NCBI GenBank assembly: GCA_023213395.1
Contig: CM041465.1
Coordinates: 141,677,741-141,741,740, forward strand
Reading direction: 5' to 3'
From: Cycas panzhihuaensis
Taxonomy: Eukaryota > Cycadophyta
DNA: 64,000 bases
Shown here: positions 21,980 to 31,861 of the stretch, piece after piece
Numbering within the stretch: the stretch's first letter is position 1
Layout of the letters: each line of letters begins with the position of its first letter
Position numbers and translations under genes: made by a program
The notes under the pieces: model-generated
Told to the model about the DNA's origin: nothing
What the model saw: the letters and a program-made list of their open reading frames with translations, nothing else
Database searches by the model: none

Positions 21980-22606
21980 TATAGCAAAGCTGGTAGGGTA
22001 AACTGAAGAAAAATGACAAAATAAAGTAAAAGGTGTACAATTCACACACAGTTTGCATATAATATACTGATAAATTAGAAGAAAAGTGAAAAAATAAAGT
22101 AAAACATGCACAATTCACACATAATTTGCTAGTAATATACTGAGATAAGCTGAAAAGATTGTTATCTGCTCATAATGGTGCTACTAAAATATCATTAAAA
22201 CATGAAATATAACTTACAAAATGTATTGGAAATGATCTTCCTCTTCAAGGCAAGGTCCCCTCCCAAGAATAGCAGCCCTAAGGCCGAAAATGCAACACAT
22301 GCAATTCACTTCAACACCCCTAAAAGAGGTCACAAACACCTTTAAATAGGTGGGTGAAAAGAGGGCTAAGGGGCTTGGCTAAAAAAAGATAGAGGTCAAC
22401 CAAAAATAACCATGTATGGTCAGCCCAAAAGACCCTCCTGAAGTTAGCTAGAAAGTAATGTAGATAATTCTTAAAAGGTCGGCCAATATAAGCATTTCTT
22501 TGTAAGTCAAACAGATGAACAAAGTAATAAATGTAACTCTTAATGAATGTAAAAAGTAGTCAACCAGAGTATCTCTTTGTAAATCGGCTAGACCAAAGAA
22601 GGAATG
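21980..22606 (-). repeat. Gypsy C 5' LTR
   Basis: 627 bp, the same length as the 3' copy. It starts TATAGCAAAGC, with the terminal TG changed to TA, and ends GAAGGAATG where the 3' copy has GAAGGAACA. Both ends have therefore mutated, which supports considerable age. Confidence 0.88.
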
Positions 22607-23290
22607 CTATGTTGTTGTAGAAGGTTTTGGAGGTCACGAGTCTGGTCTGGGTGAAGGTGTTCCTTTGATATGTGTGCTTCCATAGAAAAAAGATGGGCGA
22701 TGAATCCTGCATGCCCTTTATTGAGCAGTTTATCCATCTTTGTTGCAGCTATGACTTTAGAAATAGGTGTTGCGAATTGAAAGAACTGATGTAATTTTCT
22801 ATTCCAATGGGAAAAAATGAAGTTCTAATCGTGGTTTAATGCATAAATTCCTAGCTTCTTAAGCCATTTCACCCCTAGCATGAAATTTAGAGTTCTAGTC
22901 AGAAAAGCATAATAGCCAATACAAAAGGTGAGGGTGTTGATCTAGAGTTCCTGATTAGCAAATTCCCCATCATAACTGCTTTGTCATTCACCTAGTACTG
23001 CAATGTAAAAGGTTTTGGACTTATCGATAAATATGCCCAAACAAATGGTCAACTTGATGCCTATGAAGTTGTGTGTGCTGCCTAGGTCAATGAGGACAAT
23101 GACCTTTTGTTTGCAAAGGAATCGTTGTAACTTAATGGTGTTGGGTTGTTGTGTCCCTAAAATAGTTGCTAAGGAGATAAAAGGATTTCCACTTTCAAGT
23201 GGTGGCTCTCCCTCAGAAAGGGGTTGTTCCTCCATAATCAGGTTCATCTTTGGTCATATCAACTTCAACTACATAAAGTGGATTTCTCTT
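22607..23290 (-). pseudogene. Gypsy A protease and protease-RT linker
   Basis: At 22984-23247 the minus-strand frame shows IVLIDLGSTHNFIGIKLTIC, the chromovirus protease signature (usual DSGSTHNF) with the second residue changed to Leu. Upstream is a gag-end knuckle remnant (NAVTGHLKSCLKRNP, about 23290). Downstream the linker runs to 22611 (HPDQTRDLQNLLQQ-like) and rejoins RT at 10431 across the C insertion. Confidence 0.8.
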
Positions 23291-24091
23291 TAGGCAGGAC
23301 TTGAGATGGCCCGTAACTGCATTGCCTACAATTTTCACTCAGTATTGGCTTATTAGTATCCACCGAACAAGCCACTATTGAGGGCCAATTATTAAATCCA
23401 AGACAACAACCAGGAGGAATGTAATGAAAATTTTGTGTTTGTTCTTTAATCTCAGCTTGTCTAGCCATGACTATAGCTTTCTCTAATGATTTAGGTTAAA
23501 ACATCTTTACCTCAATATCAATGCCAGGGCAAAGATTAGCCTCGTAGAATTCCTCGTCAAATAGAGTGGTCTTTAGTTGCAATTTCTCAAAGTGCTCCAT
23601 CAATTCCTCGACTAAAGAATCTCATTCAAAATAGTGAGACAATTGGACCTTATAAGGAGTGAAGTAGGTCCTTCAATGTGAGTGTAAACAGCATCAATGA
23701 AATCATCCCATAGGATAAATCCACGATTAGAAAACCATTTTTGTGCCCATATATACAAGTTCCCTTCCATATGGTTGAAAACAAAATGAACTTTTTTGCC
23801 TGGAGCATTAATTTTATTGTCTTCAAATGCAACTTCAAGTTTAGAAGTCCATTCATCAAAGTCAACCGTGCTTTTGATGTTGAAATTGGGAATAGTTAGT
23901 TGCTTTTTATATTGAATCATTGCCTAATTGTTGGCATTGCTATGATTGTCCTAGGAGGTAGATGATTCCTGCTTTAGTTTTGGTTGATTGGTCATGAGCT
24001 TGTGGATACTATCATTTGTCTACTTCATCCATTGTTCAATGGCATTGAGACTAGTAGATATATCCTTCTTGGCATCATCTTTGTTGGCCAT
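23291..24091 (-). pseudogene. Gypsy A gag
   Basis: The ATG at 24091 gives MANKDDAKKDISTSLNAIEQ. Stops at about 24023 and two further positions precede the gag core at 23612-23920: KKQLTIPNFNIKSTVDFDEW, KVHFVFNHMEGNLYIWAQKW and WDDFIDAVYTHIEGP. Its NHMEGNLYIWAQKW is the A..WF-type core of Retrotrans_gag. The later part (MARQAEIKEQTQNFHYIPPG, 23400-23468) belongs to the gag C terminus in a shifted frame. Confidence 0.83.
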
Positions 24092-25054
24092 TTTAGCTCA
24101 TTTTGAGTAGTCGACGATGGTGGCCTTTACAATGCCTTATCGAAGCTCCAAAGTTCAATGATGTTCAAAATGTGATATTTAGGCAACTTGAACCAACCAA
24201 AAAATGCTATATGTGATGATGAGCTCAAAGAGGGATTTACTAGAAGAACAAGGATAGGAAGACACAATAGGGTGGTGAGTTTAAAACAGTATAGGAAATA
24301 GCTGTGTAGTTTTGATGGAAAAAGGTGTTTGAGCCACATTTCAGGCTTTTGAGATTGTATTGAAGGAATATTCTAAACAAAATATTTTGATATTAATACG
24401 AATTGAAACCATAGGTTTTAAGGTCATAATAAGATTTATATCAATGGGTGACAACTATGACTACAAGATCAACAGTGACCAAACTAGCAAGTAATTTTTG
24501 GTGAGGTTAGACTAATGCCAATGGAGGGCAATCATTGATGGTATCTACATATGAACGAATAATAAGGTAATGGGATGGGTTGCAAAATGCAAAGATAATA
24601 ATGAAGAAATTGTAATTATTTAGCCATAAGAATATGACAACAAGAATGGTAGACCTACAAAATGAATCACATAGATAATAGGTATGCTTGTGGACACAAC
24701 AATGAACAAGCAATTGAATTTAATGGTTATTGTAAGGAAACACTAGCAAATGAGTGCTGACTTGTAAAGGATGAGGTTGTGAGAATGTTGATGGAGAGAT
24801 GCCAGAAAGACTAATGGGGAGACATAAAAATAATCAAAGAAATGGTACGGCGATGTAGTAAGTTGAAAGAACAATGCACAAGGTAGACAAACATCAGAGG
24901 AATAAATGTAGAAGGTAGGTAGGCCAATGCTTGAAGGCAATTGTCTAAGTGAAAAACATGGACTAAATGGAGAACACAAAGTTGGAATCTTGATAGAAGA
25001 GGCTTACCAACATTTTCTATGAGGCCAAGGATCATTCAAATCTTTGATACTACT
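24092..25054 (-). other. Gypsy A leader and primer site
   Basis: About 960 bp of untranslated sequence without a convincing gene. The primer site on the minus strand, AGTATCAAAGA at 25041-25051, resembles the initiator tRNA-Met site with mismatches. Short frames here show no domain. Confidence 0.65.
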
Positions 25055-25373
25055 TGTAGTAGACCTCACATCTACTACCTCCTTTGCTCTTAGCTTCAAA
25101 TCAAGGAACTCTTAGATGTGAGAAAATATTGGCTGGTAATATAATAAACATAGAAAAAGACCATTGAACAAATTCCTCAATGAGGTGATTCAGTTAATTT
25201 GCAAAACATATGATGTTCAATTACAAGAAAGGAGAGATTTTATATAAGCAGACATAAAACCATTCAAATATTTCCTACCCTTCCTACTAATTATTCAAAT
25301 ACCTAACTAGTTCTTAATTCTAATTAATGACTAACTGTTACAATTAACTAATGGAGTTGCAAGTAGTGAAACA
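25055..25373 (-). repeat. Gypsy A 5' LTR
   Basis: 319 bp, TGTAGTAGACC to GTGAAACA, followed by the target duplicate CAATA at 25374-25378. It matches 7268-7600 with small indels. Confidence 0.9.
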
Positions 25374-26603
25374 CAATAAATGCAAGAAAAAGGATCGCAA
25401 GAGTTAGAAGTACATCTTTGTGGGGTATTGTGATCAGAACAAGGGGTATTGACTGTGGGATCCAAAATTGAAAAAGCTTCAAGTTAGTTGGATGTTCGGT
25501 TTAATAAGTCGATAACATATCATGCTGCAATCACCGCATTTGAAAAAGTTCCTCATCTGCTATTACTACCAAATCATTCATGGCTAGACACCGAGTTTGA
25601 GGATCAAACTGAGGCTAGGCAAATCAATGGAGATGTCGTGGAACATCAATCATAGGAGGAGGTTGTAGAGACACCAGAACCCTCTAGGTCATTATGGGCA
25701 AGGAAGACGATTGAAGCATCTAACGTGACTATAGACCCATCAAATGATCGAAGAACTAGAAGTCAATACGCTAGTCATGCTCTTATGGTTAGCACCATTC
25801 ACTCCCATGATCTTGATTCTTTTGTTGAGATAGAGAAGAATCCTCAATGGCAGACTAGAATGGAGAAGGAGTATAGTTCTCCAATCAAGAATAGAACATG
25901 GGAATTAGTTCCATTAGCTCTAGGGAAAAACTTGATCAAATGTAAGTGGCTCTACAAAACGAAGTTCTACTCTGATGGCAAGGTGGAAAAGTTCAAGGCC
26001 TTATTTCTTGTCTAAGGTTTCAAACAAAAAGAAGGGATAGATTACGGTGAGACATTTGCATCTATCTTGAAGATGACTATGATTAGGATGATCCTTTCGA
26101 CTGCAACCTAATTTAGGTGGAAGACACATCATATGGATGTGAAGCCCTCATTCCTTAATGGAGAATTGAATAAGGAGATTTACATGGTACAACTCTTGGC
26201 TTCGTTGAGGAAGGAGATGAGAAGTTTGTGTGCCATTTGAACAAACAACAAACTGTTGCATTATCTTCTACTGAGGTGGAGTACCAAGGACTCTCCATGG
26301 GTGCTCGTGAAGTTGTTTGGTTGAAAATAAATGTTAGATGTTCTTGATATTCAAATCAACACAATGACTATCTTCATTGATAATCAAAGTACTATTCCAT
26401 TGTTGAAGAATCCTAAGTTTCATGCTCAAACCAAACACATCAAGATACAACACAATTATATTCAAGAGATGATCAAAGTGGAGAAGTTGAATGTGGAATA
26501 TTGTCCAAGTGATAAACTCGCAAACATATTTACAAAGCCGCTTATTAAAGATCATTTCAGAAAAATTGGATTAGGCCTACGCGAGATTACCTTTGAGGGG
26601 GGA
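25374..26603 (+). pseudogene. Copia D, part 2: integrase end, RT and RNase H with an internal deletion
   Basis: Resumes after gypsy A: YIFVGYCDQNKGY (integrase C-terminal region), then the RT N terminus with NPQWQTRMEKEYSSPIKNRT, NLIKCKWLYKTKF, FKQKEGIDYGETFA and HHMDVKPSFLNGELNKEIYM. At about 26241-26252 the RT block FVCHLNK runs in frame straight into QQTVALSSTEVEYQGLSMGA, which is RNase H. The RT catalytic YVDD, the thumb and the first part of RNase H are missing. RNase H then continues with FIDNQSTIPLLKNPKFHAQT and CPSDKLANIFTKPLIKDHF. The ORF ends in the purine tract CTTTGAGGGGGGA. Confidence 0.9.
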
Positions 26604-27050
26604 TGAATTTGCAAAGCCAACTCTCGCTATCCTTGAAGGTTAGTAGTTTGCAACACCAAGTTGATCTGCACCTATATACTGAGTCCCGAATCCCGCATTC
26701 GCATTAAGGGGGTTTGCTAGCGAACACCGTTAAAGGTTAACACATGGTAGCTATTAATGCTTCATGTGGTGGTGAGTGGTGAATGTGGCAAAATGAAGCG
26801 ATGCTATTCAGGAGATGCAACCTTTCAGAAGAGTCTCGACCCTATTTGAACAGTTGCAGCTCTTGGCTAGATGTACCCTTTGGAGTCCTATAAAAGAGAT
26901 CCTAGGTAGGGTTGGTAAATCATCGAATTGGTTTTCAAACCATTCAGTGATGTAACATTGCCATCTTTAATAAATTGTCGATATTGTGTGGATTTTTTCC
27001 CAAAACGATTTTTCCACGTAAACTTGTGTCTTTCGTGTGCTTGTTCTCCT
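26604..27050 (+). repeat. Copia D 3' LTR
   Basis: Begins TGAATTTGCAAAGCC directly after the purine tract at 26591-26603. A promoter-like CTATAAAAG lies at about 26888. The right end is uncertain because the 5' LTR is not in the window; plausible CA ends lie between 27030 and 27110. Confidence 0.7.
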
Positions 27051-28245
27051 ATATGATGTGTTGTTTTTTTCTATGTAAATGATGAAAAGATCTAGCAAGG
27101 ATTCACATGGCATTAGGGTAAGTCTGAGCATGTTTGAATTCTCGCATACATAATGTTCTTTATATTGTACCTAAAGGTGGAATAAAAACAATTGGGAAAA
27201 AAGTTATGATAAGTATAGAAAATGTCATCATCATTGACCATGCAGTAAAAAAAAATAGAAAAACAAAGTGTTTTCCACCATATTTAAATGATGGGGCCCC
27301 AATGGCAGATAAAAATAATTTTCAAGTCCTTCGTCACTGTTTTTCGTCATTGCAGTGAATGCTACCCACATGCAAAGCAGAAGGTGTTTCTCTTTCTTTG
27401 GTTTCCATTCATTGAGTATGCCATGAAGTTTCAACTCATCTATTACTATGACTCCATAAAGAGAACTTCATCTGTCTATAGGGCAGTAGTTCTGTGTTGT
27501 AGTCTTATCATAACAATAAAGTACCTTTGGCTGGGACTTGTCTGAGTCATATTCCATATTACATTTGAGCATTATTGTTTTTCCTTATAGTCATATGCCA
27601 ATTCTGTTTTCAGCGTGCATGCATACGTAGGGAGGTGTGTTTCTGCCAAATTGAACCCTGCATGAAAACACAAATATGGGTGCAGCAGTGTTGGATCAGA
27701 CAGCCACAGCTGGATTATATACAAGATGAGTAATTCTAACTTACCAATGAATGTACTGATTTTGTGCTGATGCTATAGACGGAGTATGTTGGTTTATGTC
27801 ATGGAATGATTGTGTGTCATTCTTTGATTGTGCACGTGCTGTTTGAATGCTTCAGTCCGTTTCAATATTTCAGTAATTGAGTCTACACTTTGAAGGCATG
27901 TATGGCAAAGTGGTCACCGTGTTAAATTGCAATGGAGAAAACCAACCCACGACATGCCAATACTCACTTAAAGAGCCAAATTGTTGATCTACAAAACAGA
28001 TTGAGACATTTATATTGTTTTAGGGCTGCAAATAAGGAAAACAATACATTTATGGTTGATCGAAGATTGCACACAATCGGTTTGGGAGTGTATAGAACAT
28101 GTCCATGTGTGTGTGTGTGTATGTAAGCACTCAAATACACATGCCTTTGTGAGAGAGAAGTAGATTGCTACCCCTGAAGTTTGTGAAGGATAGTTGATTT
28201 GCAGCAGAGAGATCAAAAATCACACAAATTCCGAAAATAGCATAC
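27051..28245. other. Region downstream of the DUF1350 exons
   Basis: No further DUF1350 exon was recognised on the minus strand here, although the donor at 28245 requires one somewhere to the left. A short (GT)n run lies at about 28107-28122. Short frames in both strands (27134-27545, 28010-28216) show no domain. Confidence 0.5.
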
Positions 28246-29042
28246 CTGTGTCCAACACAATAAACTGGCAGCTCCAGAATATCATGTGATGTTAAATTAG
28301 CAGATGTCAACCTTGAAGACAAGAGAATATCCATGCAACTATTGAACTTATCATATACTTCTTTTGCTGCTTGTGCATGCTCAAAGTTTACATTGTAAGG
28401 CACTGCAACAATGAGAAATCCTTCCTTGGCTAAAAGATCCAAAAAAAGGCTGGAATAGAACATTCAGAACAGCACCGTCAGAGCATCAAGAGAATTCATA
28501 GGATCAAATTTATCACTGACTTCATAAAATGGATGAAGATCTTGGAAGCAAGGCTCTCCTAACAGATTTCTATAAACAAGCTGCTGCCATAGCAATAAGT
28601 TTTTCAGATCCAATTCTAATGGTCTTTACCTGTAAGTTAGTTCAGGGATTGCTCCAATAAAGGCTCCTCCTAAGAATTTGATGATACCGCGGGGCTTTCT
28701 TTGATTTGGTGGTGGAATCACCAAACACTGTCCTATTCTATTGTAATTGCTACTTATAGGTATCCCTGCCCCAGCACTGTATGCAGCAAAGATAGTTTTC
28801 TTTGATGGAACAGTATTAGGTGCACTGATGTTTTGCAAAAGGGACCAATTATTCCAGGAGCAAATAAGGGAATTCAGTCGCCATGAAGACATCAGTAGCA
28901 TATTGTTAAAGTGGGGTCTAGAGGGAGAAAATTTTGTGATCAGTGACTGACAATCAAGAGGCTTGTGCTCATAAGCAGTAAAATTTTTCAGAGATAAACT
29001 GCACTGATCTGCAATTGAAGCATATGGTAAGGTCCGAGCCAT
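28246..29042 (-). CDS. DUF1350 family protein, first two exons (partial gene)
   Basis: The only host gene recognised. Exon 1 (29042-28630, proposed ATG at 29042) has a Ser/Asn-rich N terminus like a plastid transit peptide, then GQCLVIPPPNQRKPRG and IIKFLGGAFIGAIPELTY. A 181-bp intron (28629-28449) has GT-AG ends (ACAG/GTAAAG and TTCCAG/CC). Exon 2 (28448-28246) reads SLFLDLLAKEGFLIVAVPYN, HAQAAKEVYDKF and ELPVYCVGH, ending at a GTATG donor. The GGAF-GA-P-LTY, LLAKEG and VGH blocks in this order are those of DUF1350, a poorly characterised alpha/beta-hydrolase-like family of plants and cyanobacteria. No stop or frameshift breaks the two exons. The remaining exons were not found in the next 1.2 kb, so it is either a gene with a long intron or a truncated copy. 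An upstream in-frame stop supports the chosen start, but a further 5' exon cannot be excluded. Confidence 0.82.
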
Positions 29043-31190
29043 ATTGGACACCCTTCTTGAAAAGCCTTACAAGCATTTGCCAATGGAAAATCCAAATGCT
29101 GCATCAGACAAATGAAGCAAGTGAGACATAATGTTCTCTCTGTTAAATTGTTTTAGATATTAAAACGTAAAAAACACAGAATGTTTGTAATTTGCATATA
29201 TACTTCCACATCTTTAAAAATAATTTCTACACCTCTAAAATTGCTCATGCAGGGGTTCTAGCTCAAAATAAGTATTCTTCCAATCCTTGATCCTATGACA
29301 AGTTGCTACCATTTATAAAATTGTACATGTATTCTACCAAACTGGTGTTACAACTCATGGAAAAAGCTGAAGTTCACTTGTTCACGGCTCTCTTTGAGTT
29401 CAGAGAATGGTGTCTTGTGCAGTGTCTTTCAACATCTTCATTTAATTATATTACAAGCGTTTTGGAGCTCACCTTCTTTGCTGTTGGGGTGCCACTTACT
29501 TTGGTCACAACCAGACTGTAACAGCCCTAGTCCAAGCAATGGGCTATGGACCCCACTAGAATAAAATAGGCTTTATAACCCCAATCTTTGAAGCACATGA
29601 GACATAAATGCAAGTTTATATAATAAAGGCCCATGTAAGGTTACTAGAGGTTTCAGAACGAAGTTGCCAACTTTTAAGACTTTGGGTGGAAAATTGGTAG
29701 TTTGTGAGATCTGCAATAGGAATTTTCAAAATCCATCTCTTCCATGAAGTGGTGTGGATTAAACTACCCAAATTCATATATTATACAGCTATATTTTTTA
29801 AAATAGGAGCAAAGTTATGTGCATTGACAGTTTACTAGAAAACATAAGAAAACTAGGGCTAAGAAAACATAAGGAACTAGGGCTGACTTAGGTCAGTTCT
29901 ACAACATTTAATGCACAATTCTTCCTATAGAAAAGTTATCATTAATGCACAAGAAAGCTAGCAATGACGAAGACCCTTCTTTAGGATAGTATTTTGAACA
30001 AAAAGAAGTTTGATCTTCAGGGCAGACTGCACGGAACAAGAAGAAGTCTCTTTTTTGACCATACGAAAGTTCTTGGGAGGCAATCATACAGATGTATGGT
30101 TAAGCATATGTATGGGCTGTTGAGAAGCATAGCGATGAGCTAAAAATGTCATTCATTGAGGTAAGTGAATGCTCTTTGAATTTTGGAAAATTTTGCACAT
30201 AAGTATGACTAGGATTTTGTGCTTAATTGTAGCTTGTGCAGTTAGGGTGTTGGTGGGTATTATTCCTCCTAACTTTCCGTTATGTTGTTTTTTGTTCATG
30301 GTTGTTTAGCTTAAAAGCTGAACATGACTCATAGCCATTTCTGCATTATGCAGAATTGTCTTATGGTTTATAGGTCTAAGCACAGTTGAAGCTCCACTAT
30401 GAGGACATTTGTTCATTGTAGTTTTTGCCTAAAAACTGAATTGATATTATGGCTGTTTTGTACTATTTATAAAGAGTTTTGTGTATAACTATTCTGTGTT
30501 CTATGGATATAAACACCTTTGAAAATTTTGTTGAAATGTCATTATTCTCCATTGTTTTAGCCTATTTTTGTAAGCTTACATCACAGTTGTTTTTGCACCA
30601 TTTATGGAAGAATTTGTATCCATGGCTTTTCTAAAACTTTAGAGTCATATTAATGAAAGTGTAGGTGGTTATTTTTCTGCACTTTACATTGAGATATGCA
30701 ACAGACCATGTGAAATGGCATATTGTTTTCTACTTTTATTTATTCTTGGAAATGCCTGTGGAATGAGGTCTAAATTTGTTAGTAGCCCCAAAGCCCAATT
30801 GGAACTTATAGGATGACAAGTGGCATTGAAAGACAAATTATTGCGAGAAACTGGTTTCACAAATTTCAGCCTCCATATTTTGAAAATCAACAACATTATT
30901 AATAATTAGAAAGTTATTAATTTGGTTTCCATAAGATGGTGAGTTCATGAAAAGGTATAAAGTGAAGTCACTTCATTATACAACCCACATTAAGGCATCC
31001 CTATATGCATTGCCACTAGCCGTAGCCTAGAACCGTGCCTTGCACGATTGCCCTTTGCAATGCTCACTTTTCTTGTGGCGGTGCGCTCACACACCAAATA
31101 TAGGAATGGTGTCCAAAACTCCTTTTTGGACATGGGATGTTGCACACAATAGTCCATTCGCCTTAGGTGCACTAGATTAATTTTCCAATG
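29043..31190. other. Region upstream of the DUF1350 exons
   Basis: The promoter of the DUF1350 gene should lie just above 29042, but no clear TATA box can be chosen. At 29517 the sequence TGTAACAGCCC looks like an LTR start, but no partner or end was identified. From about 30980 the sequence (for example CACACACCAAATATAGGAAT at 31090) matches diverged sequence near 49768. Confidence 0.45.
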
Positions 31191-31195
31191 AAGAG

Positions 31196-31796
31196 TGTGT
31201 GCGCCTCGCTTCACATTTCCTAACATACAGAATTCATAGTGAAAGAGAGATACAGAATTGGTGAGAACAACAATAACTAACTTTATTCATGGCAGAAAGG
31301 GCATTGCGTCTGGTCCTCTCACAACCAGACGCATGCCTGAGCAATTACAACTAGAGGACAGCCCACCCAATGTGTGGGTTCCAGCCAGATCAACCAGACG
31401 CATACACACACGATTGATATCTCCCTCATGTCTATTCTACTTCTTTATATGTAGTTAACACATGGTTACATAACTGTTTTTTCAATTTTGTCCTATCTTA
31501 ACTAATCTGCTTGCTGCCCATCTCTGCCCGAGCCACCCATGGTCAACCTGAGTTCCACTCAGGTCCACTGGTTGCACTCCCCGCAATCCTTAGTTGCAGC
31601 CACGGTCCTCGCAGTTGCATTGCGATCTTCATCATTGCGACCACAGACCTTCATTGTTGTACGACGACCCTCACTATTGCAGCAACAAAGCTTACTGTAG
31701 CAGCCATAGTAGCAGTAGACCTTGTTGTAGCAGTCATAGTAGTAGCAGACCTTGCTATTACAGCTACACCTCAAAATGTCTGTTAGGCCGCACACA
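31196..31796 (-). repeat. Element F 3' LTR
   Basis: 601 bp. It includes a GTAGCAG-type short-repeat stretch at about 31675-31770 and the termini TGTGTG and CACACA. Apparent frames at 31511-31818 lie inside the LTR and are not genes. The polypurine tract lies inside its right edge. Confidence 0.92.
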
Positions 31797-31837
31797 TCTC
31801 CCCGGCCACCTCTTTTGAACGAGTAACATACTCGTTC
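31797..31837 (-). promoter_or_regulatory. Element F polypurine tract and hairpin
   Basis: On the minus strand AGAGGTGGCCGGGGAGA abuts the LTR. At 31817-31837 is a perfect 8-bp stem, GAACGAGT and ACTCGTTC, with a 5-nt loop. Its position matches the hairpins of A, C, G, I, J and K, but the sequence differs. Confidence 0.8.
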
Positions 31838-31861
31838 ACAAAAATTTAATTATCATTTTAC

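Larger units (their letters stand above)
10437..22606 (-). mobile_element. Gypsy element C (chromovirus), inserted in A
   Basis: Two LTRs of equal length (627 bp) at 10437-11063 and 21980-22606, flanked by CTATT (10432-10436) and CTATG (22607-22611), a target duplication with one change. The element lies on the minus strand and splits A between its protease and RT. It is itself split by gypsy B (11863-17750) inside integrase, and by a solo LTR (20483 to about 20910) at the zinc-knuckle end of gag. Without those inserts C is about 5.8 kb. Confidence 0.9.
7268..25373 (-). mobile_element. Gypsy element A (chromovirus-like), inserted in Copia D
   Basis: LTRs at 7268-7600 and 25055-25373 begin TGTAG and end ACA. 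They are flanked by the 5-bp duplication CAATA (7263-7267 and 25374-25378). On the minus strand the order is LTR, primer site, gag, protease, RT, RNase H, integrase, chromodomain-like tail, polypurine tract, LTR. The apparent 18.1-kb length comes from gypsy C inserted at 10437-22606; without it A is about 5.9 kb. All coding parts contain stops or frameshifts. Confidence 0.92.

Noticed and set aside
28010-28216. Possible third DUF1350 exon in the frame after 28246
   Set aside because: The frame past the GTATG donor does not continue the family pattern (expected after VGHS: LG and a helix) and becomes a GT-repeat translation.
29517-31190. Solo LTR beginning TGTAACAGCCC
   Set aside because: Only the start looks right; no end, target copy or related LTR was found.
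31511-31818. Ala/Val- or Cys/Tyr-rich ORFs in the F LTR
   Set aside because: Products of the GTAGCAG short repeats inside a non-coding LTR; the pattern is present in both LTRs.
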